DNA of 64,000 nt from CAIYTF01 sp963664845. GTDB taxonomy: Bacteria > Bacteroidota > Ignavibacteria > Ignavibacteriales > Ignavibacteriaceae. The position numbers were made by a program, and so were the translations under genes. Where the stretch lies: positions 4,588,001-4,652,000 of the forward strand of contig OY761615.1 in NCBI GenBank assembly GCA_963664845.1, written 5' to 3'. Shown one piece after another: positions 1 through 8,364 of the stretch (positions are counted from its first letter, which is position 1; each line of letters starts with the position of its first letter). The notes under the pieces were generated by a model. It did not search any database. It was not told the DNA's origin and saw only the letters and a program-made list of their open reading frames with translations.

Positions 1-184
1 CAAATTTCGCTATTTTAATGGTTGGAGAAGAATAGAATTATTCAGAAATCTCCTGTGGGCCGTATTGTGCTGGGGCAACTGACCGGAATAGAATTATTTG
101 GTTTTAATTGCCAAAATCGAAAGAAAGAAATTGAGAATACGCTAATTTTTTTGTAATTTACTGCGTTTATATGGAGAATCATGT
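1..184 (+). promoter_or_regulatory. leader region of the dnaN-recF-dciA-gyrB-gyrA cluster
   Basis: There is no open frame here. The stretch is A+T-rich and must carry the promoter of the replication cluster unless transcription enters from outside the window. A short motif, GAATAGAATTATT, occurs twice (about 31-43 and 86-98). A GGAGAA ribosome-binding site lies just before the dnaN start, at about 173-178. I see no convincing DnaA box or -10/-35 pair. Whether dnaA or oriC lies immediately upstream cannot be judged. Confidence 0.4.
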
Positions 185-1306
185 ATGAAATTATCGGTCA
201 ATAGTAAAGTTCTTGATAAAGCCTTATCCCGTGTATTTCCGGGAGTTCCATCGAAAACAATGAATCCGGTGGTCGAAAACTTCTCAATCCAGGTTGTGGA
301 TGGCTTGCTGTATGTTACAGCAACAAACGAGGAGATATTCCTGCAGTGCAACTTACCTGTCACTGCCGATGAAGATTTTGATTTGCTTACAAATGCAAAA
401 CTCTTCTATGATATTATTCATGCTCTACCCGATACGATGCTCACTATCGAGTCGATAGATCATTCCAGATTGCAGATCAAAACAGATACCGGTGTTTATC
501 ATGTTAATTTTTCCAATGAGGAAACGTTTCCACAGATCCCGGTTGTTACTCACGAACATGAGTTTGCTATTCCTGGTGCTCAGCTTAAACGGGTTATCGA
601 CGGCACATCGTTTGCCATCGACAAAAACAATCAGACCAGAATGGCAATTACAGGAATGCTTATGGATTTTACGGCTGCCGGCCTGGTACTGGTTGGTACG
701 GATGGGCATAAGCTGGTGAAACGTACCTTGAAAGAGTTTACCTCGGAAAACCCGGACCAGATTGTTGTTCCTGAAAAAACTATTGCGATCCTTGCAAAAA
801 TTTTGGATGATCAGGAAGTGACCCTGTTTCACAATTCAACATTCATTCATTTTCAGATGTCTGAAGTATATCTTATTTCGAAATTGATCACTCAGAAATA
901 CCCCGCGTATAATAACGTTATTCCCCTTGAAAACGAGAATCTGTTAACTGTTGATCGTGCACCCTTTGTTGAAGCCGTGCGCCGTATGCTGTTGTTCTCA
1001 AATCCCCGGTTTCAACAAATACGCTTAAGCATTAAACAGGATACGGTCGAATTGTTTTCCGAGGATGCGAATTCTCAGTCCAGCGGGCTCGATACTTTGC
1101 CTTGCGAATATACCGGTGATTCGATGGATATTTCGTTTAATCCAAGCTTTCTGCAGGAAATTCTGCTCCATCTGGATACTCAAAAAGTTGTCTTTCAGCT
1201 CGATACGCCTACACGGGCATCGGTTATTCTGCCGATCGACAGCAAGAATGAAAATGAAGACGTTTTATCACTGTTGATGCCGGTGCGCTTGACCTCATAT
1301 TCCTGA
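185..1306 (+). CDS. dnaN: DNA polymerase III beta subunit (sliding clamp)
   Basis: This 373-residue protein has the length of a bacterial beta clamp. It begins MKLSVNSKVLDKALSRV, matches the family along its whole length and ends VLSLLMPVRL, the usual VxMPMRL-like clamp C-terminus. The clamp forms a dimeric ring on DNA and tethers polymerase III and other partners. The ATG at 185 follows a GGAGAA ribosome-binding site. The stop TGA (1304-1306) shares its last base with the recF ATG, so the two are probably translationally coupled. Identification is secure from sequence and from the conserved dnaN-recF-gyrB-gyrA order. Confidence 0.96.
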   Translation: MKLSVNSKVLDKALSRVFPGVPSKTMNPVVENFSIQVVDGLLYVTATNEEIFLQCNLPVTADEDFDLLTNAKLFYDIIHALPDTMLTIESIDHSRLQIKTDTGVYHVNFSNEETFPQIPVVTHEHEFAIPGAQLKRVIDGTSFAIDKNNQTRMAITGMLMDFTAAGLVLVGTDGHKLVKRTLKEFTSENPDQIVVPEKTIAILAKILDDQEVTLFHNSTFIHFQMSEVYLISKLITQKYPAYNNVIPLENENLLTVDRAPFVEAVRRMLLFSNPRFQQIRLSIKQDTVELFSEDANSQSSGLDTLPCEYTGDSMDISFNPSFLQEILLHLDTQKVVFQLDTPTRASVILPIDSKNENEDVLSLLMPVRLTSYS

Positions 1307-2421
1307 TGGCAGTTGACCGGCTTTCGATTACTAATTTTAAAATTCACCGTTCATCAGAATTGGACTTTTCCAAGCGGCTGAATTTCATTGTAGGTGGGAA
1401 TGGGCAAGGAAAAACAACAATACTGGAAGCTATATATTTCCTTTGTACCACAAAGGGATTCCGCAGCCTGACTGATGCGGAATATTTACGGTTTGGTGAA
1501 TCCTCGTTCGAGCTTTCCGGAGTTTTCAGTGGCGGAAATACACATAAAACCCGGATCTATTATTCAACTGCTGAAGGAAAACGGACTTATTTTTTGGACG
1601 GGAAGCCGGTTTACCGTGCGTCAGGGATCATTGGGAAATTCCCGGTGGTATTGCTGACTCCGGAAGATCAGGAACTGACCCAGGGAAGTCCTACTGCGCG
1701 AAGGAAGTTTGTTGATTCAATTCTCTCCCAGGCGAGCGATTATTACCTGGAATGCCTCCTGGATTATAACAAGGTGATCAAACAACGCAGCGCACTGCTG
1801 ACCTTGATTAAGGAGCAGCAGCGAAAAGAGTATTTTACGCAGCTTGAAGTATGGGACGATAAACTCGTTAAACGTGGTACTGAGATCATTAGAAAACGGA
1901 AGCAGTTTATTACTGACTTTACTTCCTATGTTGAGACTGCGTATCAACGAATTCTACCGGAGGCTGAACATCCGGAAATTGTCTATAGCCCCCTGGCGGG
2001 ATTTGACGGGGAGATAGATGAAGAAATTTTCAGAAAGAAATTGGAAGAGCGGAAAGGTGAAGAACTCAGACGGGTGATGAACCTGACCGGACCGCACCGC
2101 GATGATTTTGTGTTCCGGATAAATGGAAAAAATTTAAAAACATACGGTTCGCAAGGCCAGCATAAAACCTTCCAGGTTGCACTTCGGTTTGCCCAGTTTT
2201 ATTATCTGATGGATATCACGGGTGCAAAACCGATTTTTTTGCTTGATGATGCATACAGTGAACTTGATAAAAAGCGGGCATATAATATCAGCGAATACTT
2301 AAACGACGTCGGCCAGGCATTTATTACCATGACAGACTTTTCGAATTATGAGTTTTTAGTTAATAAATCAAGTGATCAGGTACTCAATGTCAAAGCAGGA
2401 CAAGCATCGATCGGAACGTGA
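1306..2421 (+). CDS. recF: DNA replication and repair protein RecF
   Basis: This is a 371-residue SMC-like ATPase that loads RecA onto gapped DNA together with RecO and RecR. A Walker A motif, GGNGQGKTT, lies at residues 30-38. The signature-type segment YGSQGQHKT is near residue 285, and a Walker B/D-loop segment, FLLDDAYSELD, is near 310. The start overlaps the dnaN stop by one base. The 3' end overlaps the next gene by about 35 bases. Length and gene order are typical for RecF. Confidence 0.96.
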   Translation: MAVDRLSITNFKIHRSSELDFSKRLNFIVGGNGQGKTTILEAIYFLCTTKGFRSLTDAEYLRFGESSFELSGVFSGGNTHKTRIYYSTAEGKRTYFLDGKPVYRASGIIGKFPVVLLTPEDQELTQGSPTARRKFVDSILSQASDYYLECLLDYNKVIKQRSALLTLIKEQQRKEYFTQLEVWDDKLVKRGTEIIRKRKQFITDFTSYVETAYQRILPEAEHPEIVYSPLAGFDGEIDEEIFRKKLEERKGEELRRVMNLTGPHRDDFVFRINGKNLKTYGSQGQHKTFQVALRFAQFYYLMDITGAKPIFLLDDAYSELDKKRAYNISEYLNDVGQAFITMTDFSNYEFLVNKSSDQVLNVKAGQASIGT

Positions 2422-2701
2422 ATCGGCAGTAAGCCTTAGCGATATAATTGCCAAGGAGCCCATGTTAAAAAAAGTGCATGAGTTGCTTCTGAACGGTGAA
2501 GTGATCGAGAAATTTTATGAGATTTTCCCCGGATTGGTGGGTATAGCAACACCGGCAAAGTTTGAGAAAAAAGTTTTATATATCACAGTTGACTATTCGG
2601 TGCTCAAGGGAGAGCTGAAGTTTCATGACGCCGAGATAGTCGAGAAGATAAATGGTTTTTTTAATGAAGAGCGGGTTAAAAAGATCCGCTTTAGTTCATG
2701 A
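2387..2701 (+). CDS. dciA: DUF721 / DciA-like protein, probable replicative helicase operator
   Basis: This is a small protein of about 104 residues from the ATG at 2387. An in-frame GTG at 2372 is possible but lies deeper inside recF. The C-terminal half (KFEKKVLYITVDYSVLKGEL then IVEKINGFF and VKKIRF) fits the DUF721 pattern. DUF721 proteins beside recF and gyrB are DciA homologues in many bacteria that lack DnaC/DnaI loaders, and they act on DnaB helicase. The helicase role is family knowledge, not visible here. The start overlaps the recF end and gyrB follows after 34 bases, so it sits inside the operon. Confidence 0.8.
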   Translation: MSKQDKHRSERESAVSLSDIIAKEPMLKKVHELLLNGEVIEKFYEIFPGLVGIATPAKFEKKVLYITVDYSVLKGELKFHDAEIVEKINGFFNEERVKKIRFSS

Positions 2702-2735
2702 ATGTTTAGTGAGAATAATAGGATAATAAAATAAT

Positions 2736-4739
2736 ATGAGCGCTGAAGAAAAAAAATCTCCCCAATCTACGGAGAATGGTGACTATAATGCAAAGAACAT
2801 CAGCGTCCTTAAAGGACTGGAAGCTGTCCGGAAACGCCCGGCTATGTACATCGGTGATGTTGGTACACGCGGATTGCACCACCTGATCAACGAAGTTGTT
2901 GATAATTCTATCGATGAAGCTCTTGCCGGATACTGCGATACCATTAAGGTAACCCTTCAGAAAGACGGTTCCTGCTGTGTAGAAGACAATGGTCGCGGAA
3001 TTCCGGTTGATATGCATCCCGAAGAAAAAAAATCTGCCCTCGAAATCGTTATGACGGTTCTGCATGCCGGAGGGAAATTTGATCATGATAATTATAAAGT
3101 GTCCGGCGGTTTGCATGGCGTCGGTGTATCAGTGGTGAATGCGCTCTCTATGTGGCTCAACGTCGAGGTTAAAAGAAACGGAAATATTTACGGGCAATCC
3201 TATAAACAGGGAGATCCGCTTGGAGATGTTAAGATTATCGGGAAATTAAAGAAACCTGAGACCGGAACCAAAACCACCTTCTTTCCTGATAATACTATCT
3301 TCCGTACAACAAAATTCAAATTCGATACCGTTATTGAGAGAATGCGTGAGCTCGCCTACCTAAACAAGAATATATCTATTCGTGTTATTGATGAGATTGA
3401 AGGAGAGGATCAGACATTTCATTTCAAGGGAGGCATTACAGAGATGGTTAAATATCTGGATTCTTCCCGCGAGGCTATGCATAAAACCGTATACGTAGAA
3501 GGCGAAAAAGACGGCACTCCGGTAGAGGTTGCATTCCAGTATAATACTGATTTCGGCGAGAATATTTTTACCTATGTGAACAACATTAACACGCATGAAG
3601 GTGGAACGCATCTTGTTGGTTTTAAGTCGGGACTGACCCGTACGCTTAATACGTATGCCACGAAAAACAATTTGATCAAAGACAATAAAATTACGCTTAG
3701 CGGTGACGATTTCCGTGAAGGACTTACAGCGGTGGTGTCTGTAAAAGTACGCGAGCCACAGTTTGAAGGCCAAACCAAAACTAAGCTTGGTAACAGCGAA
3801 GTCAAATCTGCGGTTGAAACACTTGTCAATGAGAAACTCGCACTGTTCCTTGAAGAGAATCCCTCAGTTGGCAAAAAAATCATTGAAAAATGCTTACGTG
3901 CCGCGGAAGCACGAGAAGCTGCCAGAAGAGCCCGCGATTTAGCGAGAAGAAAAAACGCCATGGATTCGTTCAATCTTCCCGGCAAATTGGCTGATTGTTC
4001 CATAACGGACCCAGAACATTGCGAAATATACATTGTTGAAGGTGACTCGGCAGGTGGTTCTGCAAAACAGGGCCGTGACAGAAGATTTCAGGCTATCCTT
4101 CCATTACGTGGAAAGATACTGAATGTTGAAAAAGCAAAATTGACAAAAATTCTGGAGAACAACGAAATCAGAGCTATTATTGCCGCGATGGGTGGAGGTA
4201 TGGGCGCAGAATTTAATGCGGAGAAACTTCGCTATGGAAAGCTCATTCTGATGACAGATGCTGACGTTGACGGAAGCCATATACGCACCCTGCTTTTGAC
4301 TTTTCTCTACCGGCATATGATCGAGCTGATCACAAGTGGTCGCGTGTTTATTGCTCAGCCACCGCTCTACCGTATTAAAAAAGGTAAAGAAGAACACTAT
4401 GCCTTTGATGAAGCGGAACGGGATGAAATATTAAAACGTTTGAAGGTGAGTCCAAGTGATATCATTACTGCGGAAGGCGAAGAAGCAGCCGAGGCTGGTG
4501 AATCTGAAGCCAAGATAAAGGGTGTTCATATTTCGAGATATAAAGGTTTGGGAGAAATGAATCCTGAACAGTTATGGCAAACCACCATGAACCCGGAAAC
4601 AAGAACGCTTCTGCAGGTGTCGCTGGACAGTGCAGCAACTGCGGATAAAATATTTGAGACTCTCATGGGCGACGATGTTGAACCGCGCAGGGCATTCATA
4701 GAAAAACATGCCAAGTACGTCAGAAATCTTGACGTTTAA
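2736..4739 (+). CDS. gyrB: DNA gyrase subunit B
   Basis: This is the 667-residue ATPase subunit of the type II topoisomerase that introduces negative supercoils. The GHKL ATP-binding site is visible as ALAGYCD (about residue 60) and DNGRGIP (about 88), with GGLHGVG further on. The TOPRIM acidic motifs are EGDSAGGSA (about 430) and DADVDGSHI (about 505). The C-terminal GyrB segment has RYKGLGEMNPEQLWQTTM. A long insertion typical of proteobacterial GyrB is absent, which gives the common short form. The gene lies 34 bases after the DUF721 gene and 36 bases before gyrA. Confidence 0.97.
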   Translation: MSAEEKKSPQSTENGDYNAKNISVLKGLEAVRKRPAMYIGDVGTRGLHHLINEVVDNSIDEALAGYCDTIKVTLQKDGSCCVEDNGRGIPVDMHPEEKKSALEIVMTVLHAGGKFDHDNYKVSGGLHGVGVSVVNALSMWLNVEVKRNGNIYGQSYKQGDPLGDVKIIGKLKKPETGTKTTFFPDNTIFRTTKFKFDTVIERMRELAYLNKNISIRVIDEIEGEDQTFHFKGGITEMVKYLDSSREAMHKTVYVEGEKDGTPVEVAFQYNTDFGENIFTYVNNINTHEGGTHLVGFKSGLTRTLNTYATKNNLIKDNKITLSGDDFREGLTAVVSVKVREPQFEGQTKTKLGNSEVKSAVETLVNEKLALFLEENPSVGKKIIEKCLRAAEAREAARRARDLARRKNAMDSFNLPGKLADCSITDPEHCEIYIVEGDSAGGSAKQGRDRRFQAILPLRGKILNVEKAKLTKILENNEIRAIIAAMGGGMGAEFNAEKLRYGKLILMTDADVDGSHIRTLLLTFLYRHMIELITSGRVFIAQPPLYRIKKGKEEHYAFDEAERDEILKRLKVSPSDIITAEGEEAAEAGESEAKIKGVHISRYKGLGEMNPEQLWQTTMNPETRTLLQVSLDSAATADKIFETLMGDDVEPRRAFIEKHAKYVRNLDV

Positions 4740-4775
4740 TTAAAGAAATGAATTTAAGAAAAAACAGAATTTAGT

Positions 4776-7223
4776 ATGACGACAATATTCGATAAAATCA
4801 TTCAGGTCTCGTTAGAAGAAGAAATGAAATCCTCCTACATTGATTATTCAATGTCGGTGATCGTGTCCCGTGCACTGCCTGATGTTCGCGACGGACTCAA
4901 GCCTGTTCACCGCCGTGTTCTTTTTGGTATGCATGAGCTGGGAATGGCACACAATAAACCATATAAAAAATCAGCAAGAATCGTTGGAGAGGTCCTCGGT
5001 AAGTTTCACCCGCACGGTGACTCTGCCGTTTATGAAACGATGGTCCGCATGGTGCAGGACTTTTCGCTTCGCTACCCGCTGGTTGATGGTCAGGGTAATT
5101 TTGGTTCGGTTGATGGTGATCCGGCAGCTGCAATGCGTTACACCGAAGCGCGATTGGCCAAAATTGCAGACGAAATGCTACGGGACCTGGATAAAAACAC
5201 GGTTAATTTTACTCCGAACTTTGACGATTCACTTCAGGAACCGACCGTTTTGCCATCCTATTTGCCAAACCTTTTGGTTAACGGATCAAGCGGAATTGCC
5301 GTGGGCATGGCTACAAACATACCACCGCACAACTTAACGGAGGTTGTTGACGGATTGGTTGCGCTTATTAAGAACCCCGATATCACTATTGAAAAACTGA
5401 TGAAGTATATAACCGCACCGGATTTCCCTACGGGTGGTATCATCTATGGTTACGAAGGGGTTCGTGAAGCATATCTGACCGGTCGAGGCCGGATTATTGT
5501 GCGTGCCAAGGCGAATATTGAAACGCTGAAGAATGGCAGAGAAAATATTATTATTACCGAATTGCCTTACCAGGTGAACAAGGCAAATTTGATTGAGAAG
5601 ATTGCCGATCTGGTTAAGGAAGGGAAACTGGAAGACATTTCCAATATCCGCGATGAATCTGACAGAGATGGTATGCGAGTGGTAATTGAGCTGAAACGTG
5701 ACGGGCAACCGGCGGTCATTCTCAATAATTTGTTCAAGCATACACAGATGCAAACCACTTTTGGCGTTATCATGCTTGCTTTGTTGCACGGCGCTCCCAA
5801 AGTGTTTAATCTAAAAGAAATGATGCAGCATTTCATTCTGCACCGCATGGATGTCTTGATCAGAAGAACCAAATTTGAACTTGACGCTGCTGAACGCCGG
5901 GCTCACATTTTAGAAGGTTATATCATCGCGCTTGATAACATTGATGAGGTTATCGAGACCATTAAGAAATCACGAGATGTTGACACTGCAAAAAATAATT
6001 TGATTCGAAAATTCAAATTATCCGAGATCCAGGCCAAAGCCATTTTGGATATGCGTTTGCAACGTCTCACCGGTCTGGAAAGAAAGAAAATTGAGGACGA
6101 ATACAAGGAAGTTATCAAGTTGATTGAAAAACTTCGCGGTATTCTGGAAAATGAAGACAGAAGAAATATGATCATTAAGGATGAACTGCTGCTTATCAAA
6201 GAGAAATATGGAGATGAGCGCAGAACTGAAATCGTTTATAAATTCGAAGAGTTCTCCCTTGAGGATATGATTGCCGAAGAAGACGTCGTGGTCACCATCT
6301 CTCATAAAGGTTTCATCAAACGCTTCCCGGTTAGTGGTTACCGCAAGCAGGGAAGAGGCGGTAAAGGAGTGACCGGAGCCGGAACCAATGAAGACGATTT
6401 TATTGAACACATGTTCATTGCTTCCACGCATCAGTATATTTTGTTCTTTACCGATAAAGGAAGGTGCTATTGGTTGAAGGTGCATGAAGTGCCTGAAGGC
6501 GGACGTACTACCAAAGGACGTTCAATCATCAACCTTATTGAAAAGGAAAAAGATGAGACTATTTCAGCATTTATTACCACCAAGGAATTCAAGGATGATC
6601 AGTACCTGATCATGTGTACCGAGCAGGGCATTATTAAAAAGACTGTTCTCTCTGCTTACGGCAACGTGCGCAAGGGCGGAATTAACGCGATAAACCTGAA
6701 TGAAGGCGACAGGCTTATCAGCGTGAAGATGTCGGAAGGTACCAACGATATAGTAATTGGAACTTCTCATGGATTTGCCATCAGGTTCCATGAATCTGAT
6801 GTTCGTGATATGGGCAGAGTTGCAACCGGTGTCCGTGGCGTTAATCTTGGCGCAGGCGATAAGGTTGTCGGGCTGCTTATTATTAAACGCCAAGGTACTA
6901 TTCTGGCTGTTACAGAGAATGGCTTTGGGAAACGTTCCGATATTGCTGATTACCGCATAACCCACCGCGGTGGCAAGGGTGTTATAACCGTAAAAACTTC
7001 GGATAAAGCCGGACACATGATAGCAATGATGGAAGTAACCGATGCTGAAGAGCTCGTAATCATTACTACGGGTGCTATGGTCATCCGTCAGAGCGTAAAA
7101 GATATACGGGTAATGGGACGAAACACAGTCGGAGTCAGGCTCATCAGACTGAAAGAAGGGGATGCAATTGCAGATATTGCGAAGATCCTTCCGGAAGACG
7201 ATGAAGCCCTGCCTGAAGCGTAA
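4776..7223 (+). CDS. gyrA: DNA gyrase subunit A
   Basis: This is the 815-residue breakage-reunion subunit. The active-site tyrosine is Tyr122 in AAMRYTEAR. The quinolone-resistance region reads HPHGDSAVYET, with Ser83 and Glu87 in E. coli numbering, so there is no classical resistance substitution at position 83. The C-terminal domain has the beta-pinwheel repeats. Its GyrA box is the variant QGRGGKG instead of QRRGGKG, at about residue 528. The gene is the last of the cluster and is followed by a strong terminator. Assignment as GyrA rather than ParC rests on the box and on adjacency to gyrB. Confidence 0.97.
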   Translation: MTTIFDKIIQVSLEEEMKSSYIDYSMSVIVSRALPDVRDGLKPVHRRVLFGMHELGMAHNKPYKKSARIVGEVLGKFHPHGDSAVYETMVRMVQDFSLRYPLVDGQGNFGSVDGDPAAAMRYTEARLAKIADEMLRDLDKNTVNFTPNFDDSLQEPTVLPSYLPNLLVNGSSGIAVGMATNIPPHNLTEVVDGLVALIKNPDITIEKLMKYITAPDFPTGGIIYGYEGVREAYLTGRGRIIVRAKANIETLKNGRENIIITELPYQVNKANLIEKIADLVKEGKLEDISNIRDESDRDGMRVVIELKRDGQPAVILNNLFKHTQMQTTFGVIMLALLHGAPKVFNLKEMMQHFILHRMDVLIRRTKFELDAAERRAHILEGYIIALDNIDEVIETIKKSRDVDTAKNNLIRKFKLSEIQAKAILDMRLQRLTGLERKKIEDEYKEVIKLIEKLRGILENEDRRNMIIKDELLLIKEKYGDERRTEIVYKFEEFSLEDMIAEEDVVVTISHKGFIKRFPVSGYRKQGRGGKGVTGAGTNEDDFIEHMFIASTHQYILFFTDKGRCYWLKVHEVPEGGRTTKGRSIINLIEKEKDETISAFITTKEFKDDQYLIMCTEQGIIKKTVLSAYGNVRKGGINAINLNEGDRLISVKMSEGTNDIVIGTSHGFAIRFHESDVRDMGRVATGVRGVNLGAGDKVVGLLIIKRQGTILAVTENGFGKRSDIADYRITHRGGKGVITVKTSDKAGHMIAMMEVTDAEELVIITTGAMVIRQSVKDIRVMGRNTVGVRLIRLKEGDAIADIAKILPEDDEALPEA

Positions 7224-7252
7224 AAAAATCTGTCTAAAATAGCACATTTCTT

Positions 7253-7284
7253 AAAGGCTGTCTCTGAAAAGAGCAGCCTTTTTG
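7253..7284 (+). terminator. intrinsic terminator after gyrA
   Basis: The arms AAAGGCTG-T-CTCT and AGAGCAGCCTTT form a stem of about 12 bp with a single bulged T and a GAAA loop, followed directly by a T run. It closes the replication cluster. Confidence 0.85.
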
Positions 7285-7471
7285 ATTGTTGCGTGGCGGT
7301 GCTTGCCTTAACCGCATCAACCGGGCTCGAGCATGCTTTTCGAGATCCAAGAGATGAGAGCCTGTAAACCTGAAGGCTCCCGATAGTGTGCATCATGAAA
7401 CAGTTTGTTATGATAAGTAAATTCCATATTTTTTCTATCCAATATTATATCATTTTCCGTTTAAGATACAT

Positions 7472-8083
7472 GTGCACGGTCAGAATGGTAAGAGCCTGAT
7501 GTCGGAAATTTTACCGATACGGTTGTTAAACCTGTTTCGTAATTCCTCATTGCATTCATCCTTATGCAAGTTAATCCTGCTATCAATTATTGTTAATTCC
7601 TCAGGCTTTGTACTTGTGTATAAAGGATTAGAGATCATTTATAAAAGTCTTAATCAGGTTGAGCTCACATTTTGGGGCGATGGGGCAAATTATAAACCTC
7701 TGTTTCTTTCTGATAAAGAATTGTTAAGCAGCCGCTTCGAACGGATAAACACGCGCGAGTTTAAACTGGATGGGAAGATGTATGACTTTACCTGCGAAAC
7801 AAGGGACAATGATACAACTTGTTTTATCTGCAAACTTGATATAAATGAAAATATTCTTGATGAGTTTTTGACGAACATGGTCAAGGAAGAAAATCATGCA
7901 AAAAGCCGTACCGTAAAGATTCTAAGCAACACACAGACGATTTCTCTTATTACTATAACAGCTCCTTTTTTCAAATCAACACCACAACTGCATTTTTGTG
8001 CAAATGCCACACTGTTTGAGGAAAATGTTCTTGAGGGTTTCTCCTCTATTCCCAAACAACCACCCACTTTGCTTCTGTCATAG
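7472..8083 (+). CDS. small membrane-anchored protein upstream of a TonB-dependent receptor, function unknown
   Basis: This protein of about 200 residues has one N-terminal hydrophobic segment (about residues 30-52, LCKLILLSIIVNSSGF onward). An extracytoplasmic part of about 150 residues follows, with the pattern EFKLDGKMYDF, and the C-terminal tail reads SIPKQPPTLLLS. A second ATG at 7499 is equally possible as the start. The general plan (single membrane anchor, an FxxDGxMYDF-like motif, a proline-rich end, a TonB-dependent receptor 282 bases downstream) resembles small uncharacterised proteins next to such receptors in Bacteroidota. I do not know a function. A shared metal-uptake role with the receptor is a guess from neighbourhood only. 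Confidence 0.55.
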   Translation: MHGQNGKSLMSEILPIRLLNLFRNSSLHSSLCKLILLSIIVNSSGFVLVYKGLEIIYKSLNQVELTFWGDGANYKPLFLSDKELLSSRFERINTREFKLDGKMYDFTCETRDNDTTCFICKLDINENILDEFLTNMVKEENHAKSRTVKILSNTQTISLITITAPFFKSTPQLHFCANATLFEENVLEGFSSIPKQPPTLLLS

Positions 8084-8131
8084 TTGACCGTTATACCGTC
8101 AGCTTTTTCAGTATGAAAGCAAATGTCATTC

Positions 8132-8316
8132 ACCACAAGTGGTAAATCATTCAGCTTTTCTGAAAGTAAAGATATCTGAAAATCCCTTGTGTCATATTGT
8201 TCCTTAATATGAATCCCGTGTAGGGATTATTCCAGGCATTCAGCCATCAGATATTATTGAGACTAACTTTTTGAACAGTCGATTAAAGGTTCATATAACG
8301 GAAAGGTAGTGAACCT
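8132..8316 (+). promoter_or_regulatory. inverted repeats in the leader of the TonB-dependent receptor
   Basis: Three short perfect inverted repeats lie between the small membrane protein and the receptor. They are ACCAC-AA-GTGGT (8132-8143), AATCCC-GTGTA-GGGATT (8212-8228) and AGGTTCA/TGAACCT separated by 16 bases (8287-8316). They could be operators or a structured leader. No cobalamin or other riboswitch core that I know was found. Function is unproven. Confidence 0.35.
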
Positions 8317-8364
8317 GTTAGTACTCCGGCTGTCATTTATTATATAATAACATGAGATTAAAAA

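Noticed and set aside
8084..8364. Cobalamin or other riboswitch upstream of the TonB-dependent receptor
   Set aside because: Conserved cores such as GCCACTG or the TPP/FMN boxes are absent; only short inverted repeats are seen.
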